DNA from: an uncultured bacterium
GTDB lineage: Bacteria > Pseudomonadota > Alphaproteobacteria > Sphingomonadales > Sphingomonadaceae
Length of the DNA: 64,000 nt
Reading direction: 5' to 3'
Assembly: GCA_942636505.2 (NCBI GenBank)
Contig: CALOGB020000126.1
Span: 1 to 64,000 of the forward strand
Positions 38,600-47,760 of the stretch are shown here, one piece after another. The notes beneath the pieces were generated by a model, which saw only the letters and a list, made by a program, of their open reading frames with translations, was not told the DNA's origin and searched no databases. Position 1 is the first letter of the stretch; each line of letters begins with the position of its first letter. The position numbers and the translations under genes were made by a program.

Positions 38600-39712
38600 G
38601 TGGCTGCCCTCACCCATAATGTGCCGCGCGCGGACGTGACCGCCGCGATTGCGAAGCTGATGGACAACCTCGTCAACATCAAGGACGAGACCGGCGAGTT
38701 CCTGCTGCGCCTCGAAGACGGCCGGGTCATCGACACCAAGGGCTGGGCCGGCTGGGAATGGACGCACGGCGTCGGCCTGTTCGGGATGTGGCGCTATTAC
38801 GAGCAGACCGGCGACGCGGGCGCGCTGGCGATCATCAAGCAGTGGTTCGAGGATCGTTTCGCCGAGGGCACGCCGACCAAGAACATCAACACCGTCGCGC
38901 CGTTCATCACGCTCGCCTATCTCTACGAGCGCGAGCCTGACCCGCGCTACATCCCCTATCTCGACACCTGGGCCGAGTGGCTGATGGCGCCGGACGGGCT
39001 GCCCAAGACCGAGGAGGGCGGGTTCCAGCACATCGTCTACAATGACGAGAATCCCGGCGAGATGTGGGACGACACGTTGATGATGTCGGTGTTGCCGCTC
39101 GCCAAGATCGGCCTGCTGCTCAACCGCCCGCACTATGTCGAGGAGGCCAAGCGGCAGTTCCTCGTCCATATCAAATACCTGTTCGACAAGAAGACCGGGC
39201 TCTGGTTCCACGGCTGGGACTTCAACGGACGGCACAATTTCGCCGAAGCGCTGTGGGCGCGCGGCAATTGCTGGGTGACGATCGCGATTCCCGAGATCAT
39301 CGAGATCCTCGACCTTCCGGTGGGCGACGCGTTCTGCACCTTCCTGATCGATACGCTCGCAGCGCAGGTGAAGACGCTCGCCGAGACGCAGGACGAGAGC
39401 GGCCTGTGGCACACGCTGGTGATGGACCCGACCAGCTATCTCGAGGCGTCGGCGACCGCGGGCTTCGCCTATGGCATCCTGAAGGGCGTCCGGAAGGGCT
39501 ATCTGCCGCGCCACTACGAGGCGGTCGGGATCAAGGCCGTGCAGGGCGTGCTTGCCAATATCGATGAGGCCGGCGAACTAAAGCAGGTCAGCTTCGGCAC
39601 AGCGATGGGCGACACGCAGCAATTCTACAAGGACATCGCGCTCACCTCGATGCCTTACGGCCAGAGCCTCGCGATGGTCGCGCTCGCCGAGTTCCTGCGG
39701 ACCTATATCTGA
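38600..39712 (+). CDS. Unsaturated rhamnogalacturonyl/glucuronyl hydrolase (GH105)
   Basis: A 370-residue (alpha/alpha)6-barrel enzyme removing the 4,5-unsaturated galacturonate from the non-reducing end of lyase products. Characteristic blocks: WEWTHGVGLFGMWRYYE, MWDDTLMMSVLPLAKI with the catalytic aspartate at D157/D158, FHGWDFNGRHNFAEALWARG and SYLEASATAGFAYGI. There is no signal peptide, so it acts in the cytoplasm on imported oligosaccharides. It starts at GTG immediately after the GH53 stop codon. The product feeds KduI/KduD and frees rhamnose or galactosides. Confidence 0.94.
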   Translation: MAALTHNVPRADVTAAIAKLMDNLVNIKDETGEFLLRLEDGRVIDTKGWAGWEWTHGVGLFGMWRYYEQTGDAGALAIIKQWFEDRFAEGTPTKNINTVAPFITLAYLYEREPDPRYIPYLDTWAEWLMAPDGLPKTEEGGFQHIVYNDENPGEMWDDTLMMSVLPLAKIGLLLNRPHYVEEAKRQFLVHIKYLFDKKTGLWFHGWDFNGRHNFAEALWARGNCWVTIAIPEIIEILDLPVGDAFCTFLIDTLAAQVKTLAETQDESGLWHTLVMDPTSYLEASATAGFAYGILKGVRKGYLPRHYEAVGIKAVQGVLANIDEAGELKQVSFGTAMGDTQQFYKDIALTSMPYGQSLAMVALAEFLRTYI

Positions 39713-39714
39713 CC

Positions 39715-42282
39715 TTGCGGCGTGCCTTGCTTGCGGCCGCGCTATGGCTCGGGGCGCCAGCCTCGGCCGAGCCGGTCGCACGTCTCGTGTCGTTCGAGCC
39801 CGGGGCAGGTCTCGCACTGGCGGACGCGCAAGGCATCGCGCGCGTAGTGACTGCGCCGGGTGACCACGAGGTCGTCCGGATCGCGGCCGCCGACCTGACG
39901 AGCGACCTCCGGCGCGTGACCGGTGCCACGACTGCCAACGGCACGCAGATCTGGCTCGGCACGCTCGGTCGCAACCCCGCGATCGACCGGTTGGTCCGGC
40001 GTGGCATACTCGACGTCTCGAAACTGCGAGACGCGTGGGAGAGCTTCGTGATCGCCACCGTCGCCAACCCCGCACCCGGTATCCCGGCAGCGCTGGTGAT
40101 CGTCGGCAGCGATCGTCGCGGGACCGCGTTCGGCGCGTACGAGCTGTCGCGCGCGATCGGCGTGTCGCCGTGGCATTGGTGGGCCGACGCGACGCCCGAG
40201 CATCACGCCGCGATTTTTGCGGCGACCGGTCTCCACCGCTTTGGGCCGCCATCGGTCCGGTATCGCGGGATTTTCCTCAACGACGAGGACTGGGGGCTGC
40301 AACCCTGGGCTGCCGGCACGTTCGAGCCAGAGGCCGGCACGATCGGGCCGAAGACCTATGCCAAACTGTTCGAGCTCATGCTGCGGCTGAAGGCGAACAT
40401 GGTCTGGCCGGCGATGCACAAGGTCACCGCGCCGTTCAACGCGAACCCCGAGAATGCGCGCCTTGCCGACCGCTATGCGATCGTCATGGGATCGAGCCAT
40501 GCCGAGCCGATGCTGCGCAACAATGTCGGCGAATGGACGGCGCCGGCGACAGAGTTCAACTATGTGACCAACCCCGCCGGCGTGGCCGACTATTGGCGCA
40601 CGCGCGTCAGGGCGAACGGCCAGTACGAGAACGTCTGGACGCTCGGGATGCGCGGCATCCACGACAGCGGGATCGTCGGCCCGACCACCGACGATGCGCG
40701 CCGCTCGTTGCTCGAACGCATATTCACCGATCAGCGCGCGATGCTGACGCGCGGCGTGAACCGGGATCTGACGCGCGTCCCGCAGGTCTTCACGCCGTAC
40801 AAGGAAGTGCTCGACGTGTATCGCGGCGGGCTGAAGGTACCCGACGACGTCACGCTGATGTGGCCCGACGATAATTTCGGCTATATCCGCCACGTCCCCG
40901 ACGCCGCCGAGCGCGCGCGAACGGGCGGATCGGGCATCTATTATCACTTGTCCTATCTTGGCGCGCCGCTGTCGTATCTCTGGCTGTCGACCACCCCGCC
41001 CGCGCTGATCCGCGAGGAACTGGGGCGGGCTTGGGATGCGGGTGCGCGGCGGATGTGGGTCGCCAATGTCGGCGACCTGAAGCCGGCGGAACTCGCGACC
41101 GATTATTTCCTGCAGCTTGCGTGGGACGTACCGGGCACGCGCGGCAAACCGATCGATACGGTCGTCACGGACTGGGCGGCCCGCATGGTCGGCGCCGATG
41201 TCGCGCCGCAGATCGCCGCGATCATGGCCGAGCATCACCGGCTTAATTTCCAGCGCCGGCCCGAGCATCTGCAATGGTGGCTGCCCGGCGAACTCTCGAA
41301 GCCGAGTCCGCTTGCCCCTGCCGACATCGCGACCCGCCTCGCCGCCTTCGATACGTTGCGCGCGCGCGTCCGGTCGATCGCGCCCCGCATTGCGCCCGAC
41401 CGTCGCGACGCGTTCTTCGAGCTGGTCGGCTATCCGGTGACCGCGGCGGCGCTCGCCAATACGCGCGTGTTCGATGCCGAGGCGCATGACCGCCTGCGCG
41501 ATACCGATCCGGCTGGTGCGGCAGTGGCAGGCGAACGATCGCGTGCAGCGGATACGGAAATCGCCGCGCTGACGCGCCGCTACAATAATGAGATCGCGGG
41601 CGGGAAGTGGCGGGGGATGATGGCGGTCGAACCCGCCGACGGGCAGTGGCGCCGCTATCGCTTGTCGCCACCGATCCTGCCCGCCCCAGCTACACCTCCC
41701 CGGCGGAGGACGGGGCCCAGGTGGAATGCCCCCGGTGAGATCGCGTCGCCCTTCGTTACCTCGGCCGTTCCAACTGGGCCCCGGCCTTCGCCGGGGAACC
41801 GGGCAGTTTTGCCGGCTTCGACGATCGTGGTTGAGGCGGAGACTTCGGAGAGCCGGCGCAATGGCTGGCGCGTGGTCGACGGCCTCGGCCGCAACGGTGT
41901 AGCGATAGCCGCGGCGGCGCCAGCAACGCTGTCTTACATCGTCACGCTACCCGCCGGTCGCTGGCAGCTCGCAGCGGAAATGTTGCCGACCTATCCTACG
42001 ACCGAAGGCGCCGACCTCGCGGTATCGGTCGCGATCGACGGCGCGACGCCCGTGCGCGTCGGCGTCCCTCGCAAGACCGGCGACCGCGCATGGGCGCTCG
42101 CGGTGCTCGACAACCGCCTCGACCTCGCGCTGCCGACGCCGCTCGCGGCCGGACGGTACAGTGTGACGATCGGGATCGACGACCCCGCGATCGTGTTCGA
42201 CGCGCTGCGCTTCGATCCACTTCCCGCTTCCACTTCATCTCCAGCCAACGCCGGTACCCAAGGACTTTCGCATGGCCACTGA
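39715..42282 (+). CDS. Glycoside hydrolase family 115 (alpha-glucuronidase-like)
   Basis: An 855-residue secreted enzyme (signal peptide RALLAAALWLGAPASA; TTG start at 39715). GH115 blocks include FGAYELSRAIGVSPWHWWAD, RGIFLNDEDWGLQPWA, KLFELMLRLKANMVWPAMH and WPDDNFGYIRH. The family removes glucuronate or methylglucuronate from xylan and arabinogalactan; here it may act on glucuronate caps of RG-I-linked arabinogalactan. Residues about 661-698 are an in-frame arginine/proline-rich insertion encoded by a palindromic repeat. The stop overlaps the transporter start by 11 bp. The C-terminal domain (VVEAETSESRRNGWRVV onward) is beta-sandwich-like. Confidence 0.92.
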   Translation: MRRALLAAALWLGAPASAEPVARLVSFEPGAGLALADAQGIARVVTAPGDHEVVRIAAADLTSDLRRVTGATTANGTQIWLGTLGRNPAIDRLVRRGILDVSKLRDAWESFVIATVANPAPGIPAALVIVGSDRRGTAFGAYELSRAIGVSPWHWWADATPEHHAAIFAATGLHRFGPPSVRYRGIFLNDEDWGLQPWAAGTFEPEAGTIGPKTYAKLFELMLRLKANMVWPAMHKVTAPFNANPENARLADRYAIVMGSSHAEPMLRNNVGEWTAPATEFNYVTNPAGVADYWRTRVRANGQYENVWTLGMRGIHDSGIVGPTTDDARRSLLERIFTDQRAMLTRGVNRDLTRVPQVFTPYKEVLDVYRGGLKVPDDVTLMWPDDNFGYIRHVPDAAERARTGGSGIYYHLSYLGAPLSYLWLSTTPPALIREELGRAWDAGARRMWVANVGDLKPAELATDYFLQLAWDVPGTRGKPIDTVVTDWAARMVGADVAPQIAAIMAEHHRLNFQRRPEHLQWWLPGELSKPSPLAPADIATRLAAFDTLRARVRSIAPRIAPDRRDAFFELVGYPVTAAALANTRVFDAEAHDRLRDTDPAGAAVAGERSRAADTEIAALTRRYNNEIAGGKWRGMMAVEPADGQWRRYRLSPPILPAPATPPRRRTGPRWNAPGEIASPFVTSAVPTGPRPSPGNRAVLPASTIVVEAETSESRRNGWRVVDGLGRNGVAIAAAAPATLSYIVTLPAGRWQLAAEMLPTYPTTEGADLAVSVAIDGATPVRVGVPRKTGDRAWALAVLDNRLDLALPTPLAAGRYSVTIGIDDPAIVFDALRFDPLPASTSSPANAGTQGLSHGH
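41695..41806 (+). repeat. Palindromic repeat inserted in frame within GH115 gene
   Basis: Contains an inverted pair GGGGCCCAG (41712-41720) / CTGGGCCCC (41774-41782) and a hairpin CCCCGGC-CTTC-GCCGGGG (41779-41796). The encoded peptide is low-complexity (PPRRRTGPRWNAPGE, GPRPSPGNRA) and falls between the catalytic part and the C-terminal beta-sandwich. Composition is like dispersed intergenic repeats, unlike the surrounding enzyme. Confidence 0.75.
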
Positions 42283-43816
42283 TCCGATCGCCGCCCGTCC
42301 GGCAATGCCGCTCGCGCCTGCCCGTCCGGTACGCTGGTATAATCTGCTCGCCTACGGATCGAACGACGTGCTCGGCGCGGGGTCGATGGCGGTCATCAGC
42401 ACGTGGATTCTGATCTTTTACACCAGCTTCTGCGGACTGTCCGCGGCACAGGCGACGATCATCTTCGGCGTCGCGCGGGTGCTCGATGCGTTTACCAGCC
42501 CGACGATCGGCCACCTGTCGGACAATCTCGGGCGAAGCTGGCTGGGGCGCAAGTTCGGACGGCGGCGGTTCTTCATTCTCGCCGCGATCCCGCTGCTGCC
42601 GTCGTTCGCGATCATGTGGGTCGCAGGCCAGGGCTTCTGGTATTACCTCGTGACGTACGTGCTGTTCGAGATGGTCTATGCGATGGAGATCATCCCGTAC
42701 GAGACGCTCGCGTCCGAAATGGCGACCGACTACCGCACCAAGGCGAAGTTCGCGGGTGCGCGTATCCTGTGCGGCCAGTGCTCGGCGATCGCGGCGGCGT
42801 TCCTGCCGGGCTGGCTGATCGCGTATCTCGGCCCGGACTCGCCCGACACGTATCTGTATATGGGCATGATTTTCTCGGTCCTGTTCATGGGCGCCGCGGG
42901 ATTACTGTACGCGTTCAGCTGGGAACGGCAGCGGCCCGAGGGGCTCGACGAGGTCCAGGCCGTCGAGAAGGCGTCGCTCGGCGCGGCGTTCAAGGCGCTC
43001 TATCGCAACCTGTTCTCGACGCTGCGAATCCGCGCGTTCCGCCTGCATCTCGGCATGTATCTGGGCGGCTATATCAGCCAGGACATCTACAACGCGGCGT
43101 TCACCTATTTCGTGATATTCGCGCTCGCCGGATCGACAGCGATCGTCGCGAACCTCGTCGGCGTGACGTACATCGTCCAACTTGTCGCAGTGGTGCTTGC
43201 AATCAACTTCGCGCTGCGCCTGTCGCCCGCCGCCGCATACCGGTTCGCGGCGCTGAGTTTCGCGATCGGCGTGGTGATCTTCCTCGCGATGTACGCGGCG
43301 GGCTATACCGCGACGTCGGCGCTGTTCTGGTTGCCGGTGGTGTTCGTCGGGTTGGGGCGCGGCGCGCTGAACTACATCCCCTGGGCGACCTACAACTACA
43401 TGGCCGACGTCGACGAGATAGTCACCGGGCGCCGTCGCGAAGGCGCGTTCGCCGGCGTGATGACGTTCGTGCGAAAGATGAGCCAAGCGCTGGCCGTCAT
43501 CCTCGTCGGGCAGGTCATGCAGGCATCGGGCTTCGTCTCGAAGGCGACCGCGCAGAGCCCGCAGGCGATCTACGCGATCGTCGCGGTGCTGGGCGCCGGG
43601 ACGATCGCGATGCTGGTGTTCGGCGTGCTCGTGTCGACGCGGTTCCGCCTGACGCCCGCCACGCATGCGATCCTGCTGGAGGAGATCGAGCATCTGCGGC
43701 GTGGCGAGCGGACGCCATCGACGCCGGACAACGCGCGCGTGGTCGAGGATCTGTCGGGCTGGTCCTATGACAAGCTGTGGGGCAATAATCCCGTCGCGGC
43801 GGCGGGCAGGCGGTGA
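42272..43816 (+). CDS. Sugar transporter, GPH/MelB-like MFS family
   Basis: A 514-residue inner-membrane symporter with about 12 helices. It shows the GPH-type N-terminal helix YNLLAYGSNDVLGAGSMAVI, D-A-F-T-S-P-T-I-G-H-L-S-D and the loop W-L-G-R-K-F-G-R-R-R-F-F. IPYETLASEMATDYRTKAKFAG is typical of glycoside-pentoside-hexuronide transporters. The likely substrate is an RG-I- or galactan-derived oligosaccharide or uronide, given the genes around it. It overlaps GH115 upstream by 11 bp and the next gene by 4 bp. Confidence 0.9.
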   Translation: MATDPIAARPAMPLAPARPVRWYNLLAYGSNDVLGAGSMAVISTWILIFYTSFCGLSAAQATIIFGVARVLDAFTSPTIGHLSDNLGRSWLGRKFGRRRFFILAAIPLLPSFAIMWVAGQGFWYYLVTYVLFEMVYAMEIIPYETLASEMATDYRTKAKFAGARILCGQCSAIAAAFLPGWLIAYLGPDSPDTYLYMGMIFSVLFMGAAGLLYAFSWERQRPEGLDEVQAVEKASLGAAFKALYRNLFSTLRIRAFRLHLGMYLGGYISQDIYNAAFTYFVIFALAGSTAIVANLVGVTYIVQLVAVVLAINFALRLSPAAAYRFAALSFAIGVVIFLAMYAAGYTATSALFWLPVVFVGLGRGALNYIPWATYNYMADVDEIVTGRRREGAFAGVMTFVRKMSQALAVILVGQVMQASGFVSKATAQSPQAIYAIVAVLGAGTIAMLVFGVLVSTRFRLTPATHAILLEEIEHLRRGERTPSTPDNARVVEDLSGWSYDKLWGNNPVAAAGRR

Positions 43817-44781
43817 TCCTGCTTGCCGCTGCGTTGCTCGCCGGCGCAGGCTCGCCAGTCGCGCCGAAACCTCTGTTTCGGGATCCGGTGCACGACGGCG
43901 CCGCCGATCCCTCGACCGTCTACGATCCCGCCCGCCGCGAATGGGTGATGTTCTACACCAACCGCCGTGCCGACCTGCGGATGGCCGACCCGAACGATGT
44001 GCGATGGGTGCACGGTACCGCGATCGGCACCGCGCGGTCACGTGACGGCGTGCGCTGGCGCTACGGCGGCACCGCGACGATCCCCGCATCCTGCACCGGC
44101 GCGACGCTGTGGGCGCCCGATATCCAGTATCTCGCGGGCCGGTGGCATATGTGGTTGACCGTCGTGCCCGGCGTCTTCCGCGACTGGAACGCGCCGCGGT
44201 TCCTCGTCCACCTGACCTCGCGCGACCTGAAGCGCTGGACCTGCGGCGAGCGGCTGTCGCTCGGCTCCGACCGGGTGATCGATGCAAGCGTCGCGACACT
44301 CCCCGGTGGCGGCTATCGACTTTGGTACAACGACGAGCGGCTGAACAAGGCAATCCGCTACGCCGACAGCGACGATCTGGTGCACTGGCGCGTGAAGGGC
44401 ACGATCGTCGACACGCCCGGTGAGGGACCGAAGGCGTTCCGCTGGAAGGGCCGCTGGTGGCTGATCTCCGACGCGTGGAAGGGATTGTTGGCGATGCGCG
44501 CGACGGACGGCGAGCACTGGACGCGACAACCGGACTATCTGCTCGCGACGCCCGGCCGCGCCGAGACCGATCGCGCCAAGGGGCAGCATCCCGACGTGAT
44601 CGTCGCGGGAGATCGTGCGTACATCGTCTATTTCGTCCAGCAGTCCGGCGAACCGCAGTCCGCGCGCGACCCGGAATGGCACCGCCGCAGCGTGCTGCAG
44701 ATCGCCGAACTGAAAGAAGCCGAAGGCATCCTCACGGTCGACCGCGACGCGCCGACCGAAATCCGGCTCGCGCGCCGCTAG
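43813..44781 (+). CDS. Five-bladed beta-propeller glycosidase (GH43-like)
   Basis: A 322-residue secreted protein starting at GTG (43813), overlapping the transporter by 4 bp. A hydrophobic leader (LLAAALLAGAGSPV) precedes DPVHDGAADPSTVYDPARRE, WVMFYTNR, TLWAPDIQYLAGRWHMW, VIDASVATLPGGGYRLWY and DTPGEGPKAFRWKGRWWLI. Aspartate near the start, D in VIDAS and glutamate in G-E-G-P match the Asp-Asp-Glu triad of the GH43/62/117 clan. Exact family and substrate are not determinable; arabinan or galactan side chains are the likely target. Convergent, 4-bp overlap with the minus-strand esterase. Confidence 0.75.
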   Translation: MILLAAALLAGAGSPVAPKPLFRDPVHDGAADPSTVYDPARREWVMFYTNRRADLRMADPNDVRWVHGTAIGTARSRDGVRWRYGGTATIPASCTGATLWAPDIQYLAGRWHMWLTVVPGVFRDWNAPRFLVHLTSRDLKRWTCGERLSLGSDRVIDASVATLPGGGYRLWYNDERLNKAIRYADSDDLVHWRVKGTIVDTPGEGPKAFRWKGRWWLISDAWKGLLAMRATDGEHWTRQPDYLLATPGRAETDRAKGQHPDVIVAGDRAYIVYFVQQSGEPQSARDPEWHRRSVLQIAELKEAEGILTVDRDAPTEIRLARR

Positions 44782-45623
44782 CCGAGAAAACCGACCTGCC
44801 GCAGCCAAGCCTCGCACAGCGTAGGCCAGATCGAGACGGGCAGCCCTTGCGTATCGAGCGCGAAACCATGCGGTGCGTCGGCGAAGACGTGGAGTTCGGC
44901 CGCACCGCCGGCGTCCTGCCACGCCGTGTGGAGCCGGCGGCCGTTCTCGACCGGGACGACGGGATCGTTGCCGGCATAGACGATGAACGCAGGCGGCGGC
45001 GACGGCAGCAGTTGCGCATCGGGTTGCAGCCGATCGTACATCGCCTGCTTCTCGACCGGCGGCAGCGGCGGCTTGTCGGCGATGATCGTCCGTCCCGCCG
45101 CGTTGGTGGAGATCGGGGCATACCCCATGACCATCACGTCGGGCCGCGTCGGCGCGTCGGGATGACGCGATACCGGCACCGTCCACTCGTCCGGATACGC
45201 CGCGGCGAGGCATGCAGCCAGATGACCGCCCGACGACAGTCCGACTGTGCCGAGCCCCGCCGGTGCGAGACCGCTTCCACGGATCAACCGCATAGCCTCG
45301 CGCGCGTCGTTGAGCGGTGCGGCAATACCGTTGGCAGCATCGGGAAAGCGGTGGATCAGCACGAAGGCGTGATAGCCAAGCCCCGCTAGCCAGTCGGCGA
45401 CCTGAACCCCTTCCCTGCCCGCCATCAACTGCGTGTAGCCACCGCCGCCAAGCACGAGCATCGCCCGGCCATTGGGCTTGGCGGCACGAAACCCGAGCAG
45501 CACGGGCTGGTCGACCGCCGTCACGACCGCAACCTCGGCCGCGCCCGACGAATCTTCGAACGTCACCGCGGGTTCGTCCCCCCACAGCGGCCACACATCA
45601 TCTGCACCCAGCATCACGAACAT
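44778..45623 (-). CDS. Alpha/beta hydrolase (BD-FAE-like esterase)
   Basis: A 281-residue serine hydrolase with the oxyanion run LGGGGYTQLMAGREG, nucleophile elbow G-L-S-S-G-G-H, acid D in AGNDPVVP and histidine in PHGFAL. It resembles the esterase at 22969 but has no signal peptide, so it should work in the cytoplasm on imported acetylated oligosaccharides. An ATG at 45614 sits on the stop of the GH43 gene as TGATG, so coupling is likely; the ATG at 45623 adds three residues. Last gene of the minus-strand rhamnose/GH43 operon. Confidence 0.85.
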   Translation of the reverse strand: MFVMLGADDVWPLWGDEPAVTFEDSSGAAEVAVVTAVDQPVLLGFRAAKPNGRAMLVLGGGGYTQLMAGREGVQVADWLAGLGYHAFVLIHRFPDAANGIAAPLNDAREAMRLIRGSGLAPAGLGTVGLSSGGHLAACLAAAYPDEWTVPVSRHPDAPTRPDVMVMGYAPISTNAAGRTIIADKPPLPPVEKQAMYDRLQPDAQLLPSPPPAFIVYAGNDPVVPVENGRRLHTAWQDAGGAAELHVFADAPHGFALDTQGLPVSIWPTLCEAWLRQVGFLG

Positions 45624-46696
45624 CCCGGTTTAGCATTGTCGAACGACGAGTGCCCCGGCGTGCAGGGATGCGTCGGATACGCCTCGCCGTCGAGTTCGGT
45701 CGCCTCGCGTACCACCGCCAGCCGGTCCCCCTCGTCGCGCATCTCGTAGAGCTTGCCGAGCGCGAAATTGAAGGGCCGGTGGAGGATCATCATCAGCCGG
45801 CCATCGAACGCGCGGAACAGCATGCCGTGGCCGCTGTCGCGTTCGACGAGCGGACCGAGTTGCTCCCACGGACCTTCGATGCCGCCCGATCGCGAGCGCG
45901 CCTGCCCCTCGACATAGCCCTTCTTGCCATAGCTCGACCACAGCATCAGCAATGCACCGGTCTTGCTGCGGTACAGTTCGGGACCGTCGGTGACATAGAC
46001 CGTGTCGCCATCGGGCTGCTTCTGGCCGACCACCCACGCCGCGTCATTCGCACTGAACAGGCGCTTTGCCGAGCCCGCCGCGGACAGGTCGTCGTTCAGC
46101 GGCAGCGCTTCCATCGTGCCGATCGTCGTCTGCCACCATTCATGCGCGTAGACGAGCCACGGCTTGCCCTTCGGGTCGACGTACAGCGTGCCGTCGAGCG
46201 ACATCTGGTCCTTCGACACGATCGGCTCGCCGCCTCGGACCAATGCATAGGGCCCGTCGATCTTGTCCGCGACCGCGAGGACGGTGCCGCGGCGATAGGT
46301 CGCGCGCTTGCCGTTGGGCGTCAGCGGCGAAGCCGGATCGTGGAACGTCGCGAAAAGATACCAGCGGTTCTTCCAGCGGTGCACTTCCGGCGCCCAGCTT
46401 CCCGCCTTGGCCCAGACGTCGCCGGGCAACACGAACACCGGCTTGGGCCTGGTCCAGTGCTTCAGGTCGCGGCTCGCATACATCATCGTGCCCAGCCGTG
46501 AGTCGCCGGTCATCGCGACCTCGTTGCGGGTGAAGAGGTAGTAGGTGCGACTGGCCTTGTCGGCGACGATCCACGGATCGTGGAGGTGCATCGCGGTCAT
46601 CACCAAAGGGGCGTCGAGCTCGCGCGGCGGAGTCGCGGGTGCGGCCCCCGCGAATGCCAGCAGGCTGGCGGCGATCAGGTGCGCGATCCGGGTCAT
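45614..46696 (-). CDS. Glycoside hydrolase family 43
   Basis: A 360-residue secreted enzyme with leader AHLIAASLLAFAGAAPA. GH43 propeller features: MHLHDPWIVADKASRTYYLF (base Asp), GSWAPEVHRWKNRWYLFATF, SLDGTLYVDPKGKPWLVYAH (pKa-modulating Asp) and W-E-Q-L-G with G-H-G-M-L-F. Expected to release arabinose or galactose from pectin side chains. The ATG at 46696 overlaps the RhaT stop by 4 bp (ATGA). Confidence 0.9.
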   Translation of the reverse strand: MTRIAHLIAASLLAFAGAAPATPPRELDAPLVMTAMHLHDPWIVADKASRTYYLFTRNEVAMTGDSRLGTMMYASRDLKHWTRPKPVFVLPGDVWAKAGSWAPEVHRWKNRWYLFATFHDPASPLTPNGKRATYRRGTVLAVADKIDGPYALVRGGEPIVSKDQMSLDGTLYVDPKGKPWLVYAHEWWQTTIGTMEALPLNDDLSAAGSAKRLFSANDAAWVVGQKQPDGDTVYVTDGPELYRSKTGALLMLWSSYGKKGYVEGQARSRSGGIEGPWEQLGPLVERDSGHGMLFRAFDGRLMMILHRPFNFALGKLYEMRDEGDRLAVVREATELDGEAYPTHPCTPGHSSFDNAKPGCS

Positions 46697-47760
46697 GCGA
46701 CGGTCTCCACCGCTATGCTGTTGCCATAGCCGATCACCACGGTCGCGATCAGCAGCAGCGCGACGCCCGCCCAGACCACAGCCTTGATCCGCGCGCCAGC
46801 GTCCTTCCACTCGCGGAACGCAAAGCCCCACAGCGTGCCGAAGATGATGATGCTCGCCATGTGCAGCGTCCAGCTCGAGAAGCCGAGGCGTCCCATCTGG
46901 CTCTCCCCCATCGTGTAGAAGAAGAACTGGAAATACCACGTCACCCCCGCGAGGGCGCTAAGTGCGTAGTTGCGGAGGAGCGGCGGGCGGGCGCCGTCGG
47001 CCGTGCGGCCGAGCCATTGCTTTGCGCTGCGGTTCTTCACGATCAGCCAAGCGCACCAAGCACCGTTGGTGACGAGGCCACCCGCCATGATCAGGCATAA
47101 AACGGGGAGCCCGGTCCAGAGCGACCCGGTCCCGGCGGTCGCCGACAGCGCCTTGATCGGTTCGCCCGCGGCCAGCCCGAACGCGAAGCACGCGGACATG
47201 ATCCCGGCGCCGATCGCGACGACGATGCCCTTGCGGAAATCGAACTCTGCGACGACCGCCAGCTTTTGCTCCGGCGTCAGCAACGCATCCTTCATCGCGC
47301 CTGCGATTGCGACGACGACGATACCGGCCAGCGTCAGGCCGATACCGGCGAGGACGATGTTGCCGGACGTGGTCGCGATCAGCTTTTCGTGGAACTCGCC
47401 CGTGAACGCCGGCGGGATCAGCGTGCCGAATACGGTACATAATCCAAGTACGACGGCCATGCCGAGCGACAGCCCGAGATACCGCATGACGAGCCCGTAG
47501 CCGAGCCCGCCGAACCCCCATAGCACGCCGAACATCACCGGCCACCAGAACGCACCGTCTGGTGCGCGCCCGAGCACGCCGAGCAGGTCCTGCGTCTGGA
47601 GGCTGGCGAAGAACCACGGCGCGACCAGCCACGAAACGATACCGCCGGTCAGCCAGTAGATCTCCCACGACCAGCGCTTCACGCCGCGATAGGGGACGTA
47701 GAAGCTCGCCGACGCGAGCCCGCCGAGCCAGTGATACAGGACCCCGAGCAGCGGGTTCAC
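46693..47760 (-). CDS. rhaT: L-rhamnose/proton symporter RhaT
   Basis: A 355-residue inner-membrane transporter with about ten helices, for uptake of L-rhamnose. The N-terminus NPLLGVLYHWLGGLASASFY then VPYRGVKRWSWEIYWL, WGFGGLGYGLVMRYLG and LSLGMAVVLGLCTVFGTLIP are typical RhaT segments. The GTG start at 47760 overlaps the lactonase stop by 4 bp (GTGA); the open frame further upstream is not coding. Membership in the rhamnose operon confirms the substrate. A proton-coupled mechanism is known for the family. Confidence 0.95.
   Translation of the reverse strand: MNPLLGVLYHWLGGLASASFYVPYRGVKRWSWEIYWLTGGIVSWLVAPWFFASLQTQDLLGVLGRAPDGAFWWPVMFGVLWGFGGLGYGLVMRYLGLSLGMAVVLGLCTVFGTLIPPAFTGEFHEKLIATTSGNIVLAGIGLTLAGIVVVAIAGAMKDALLTPEQKLAVVAEFDFRKGIVVAIGAGIMSACFAFGLAAGEPIKALSATAGTGSLWTGLPVLCLIMAGGLVTNGAWCAWLIVKNRSAKQWLGRTADGARPPLLRNYALSALAGVTWYFQFFFYTMGESQMGRLGFSSWTLHMASIIIFGTLWGFAFREWKDAGARIKAVVWAGVALLLIATVVIGYGNSIAVETVA

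Noticed and set aside
39742..41487. 581-codon open frame antisense to GH115
   Set aside because: Shadow of a well-supported enzyme; composition typical of reverse translation in GC-rich DNA.
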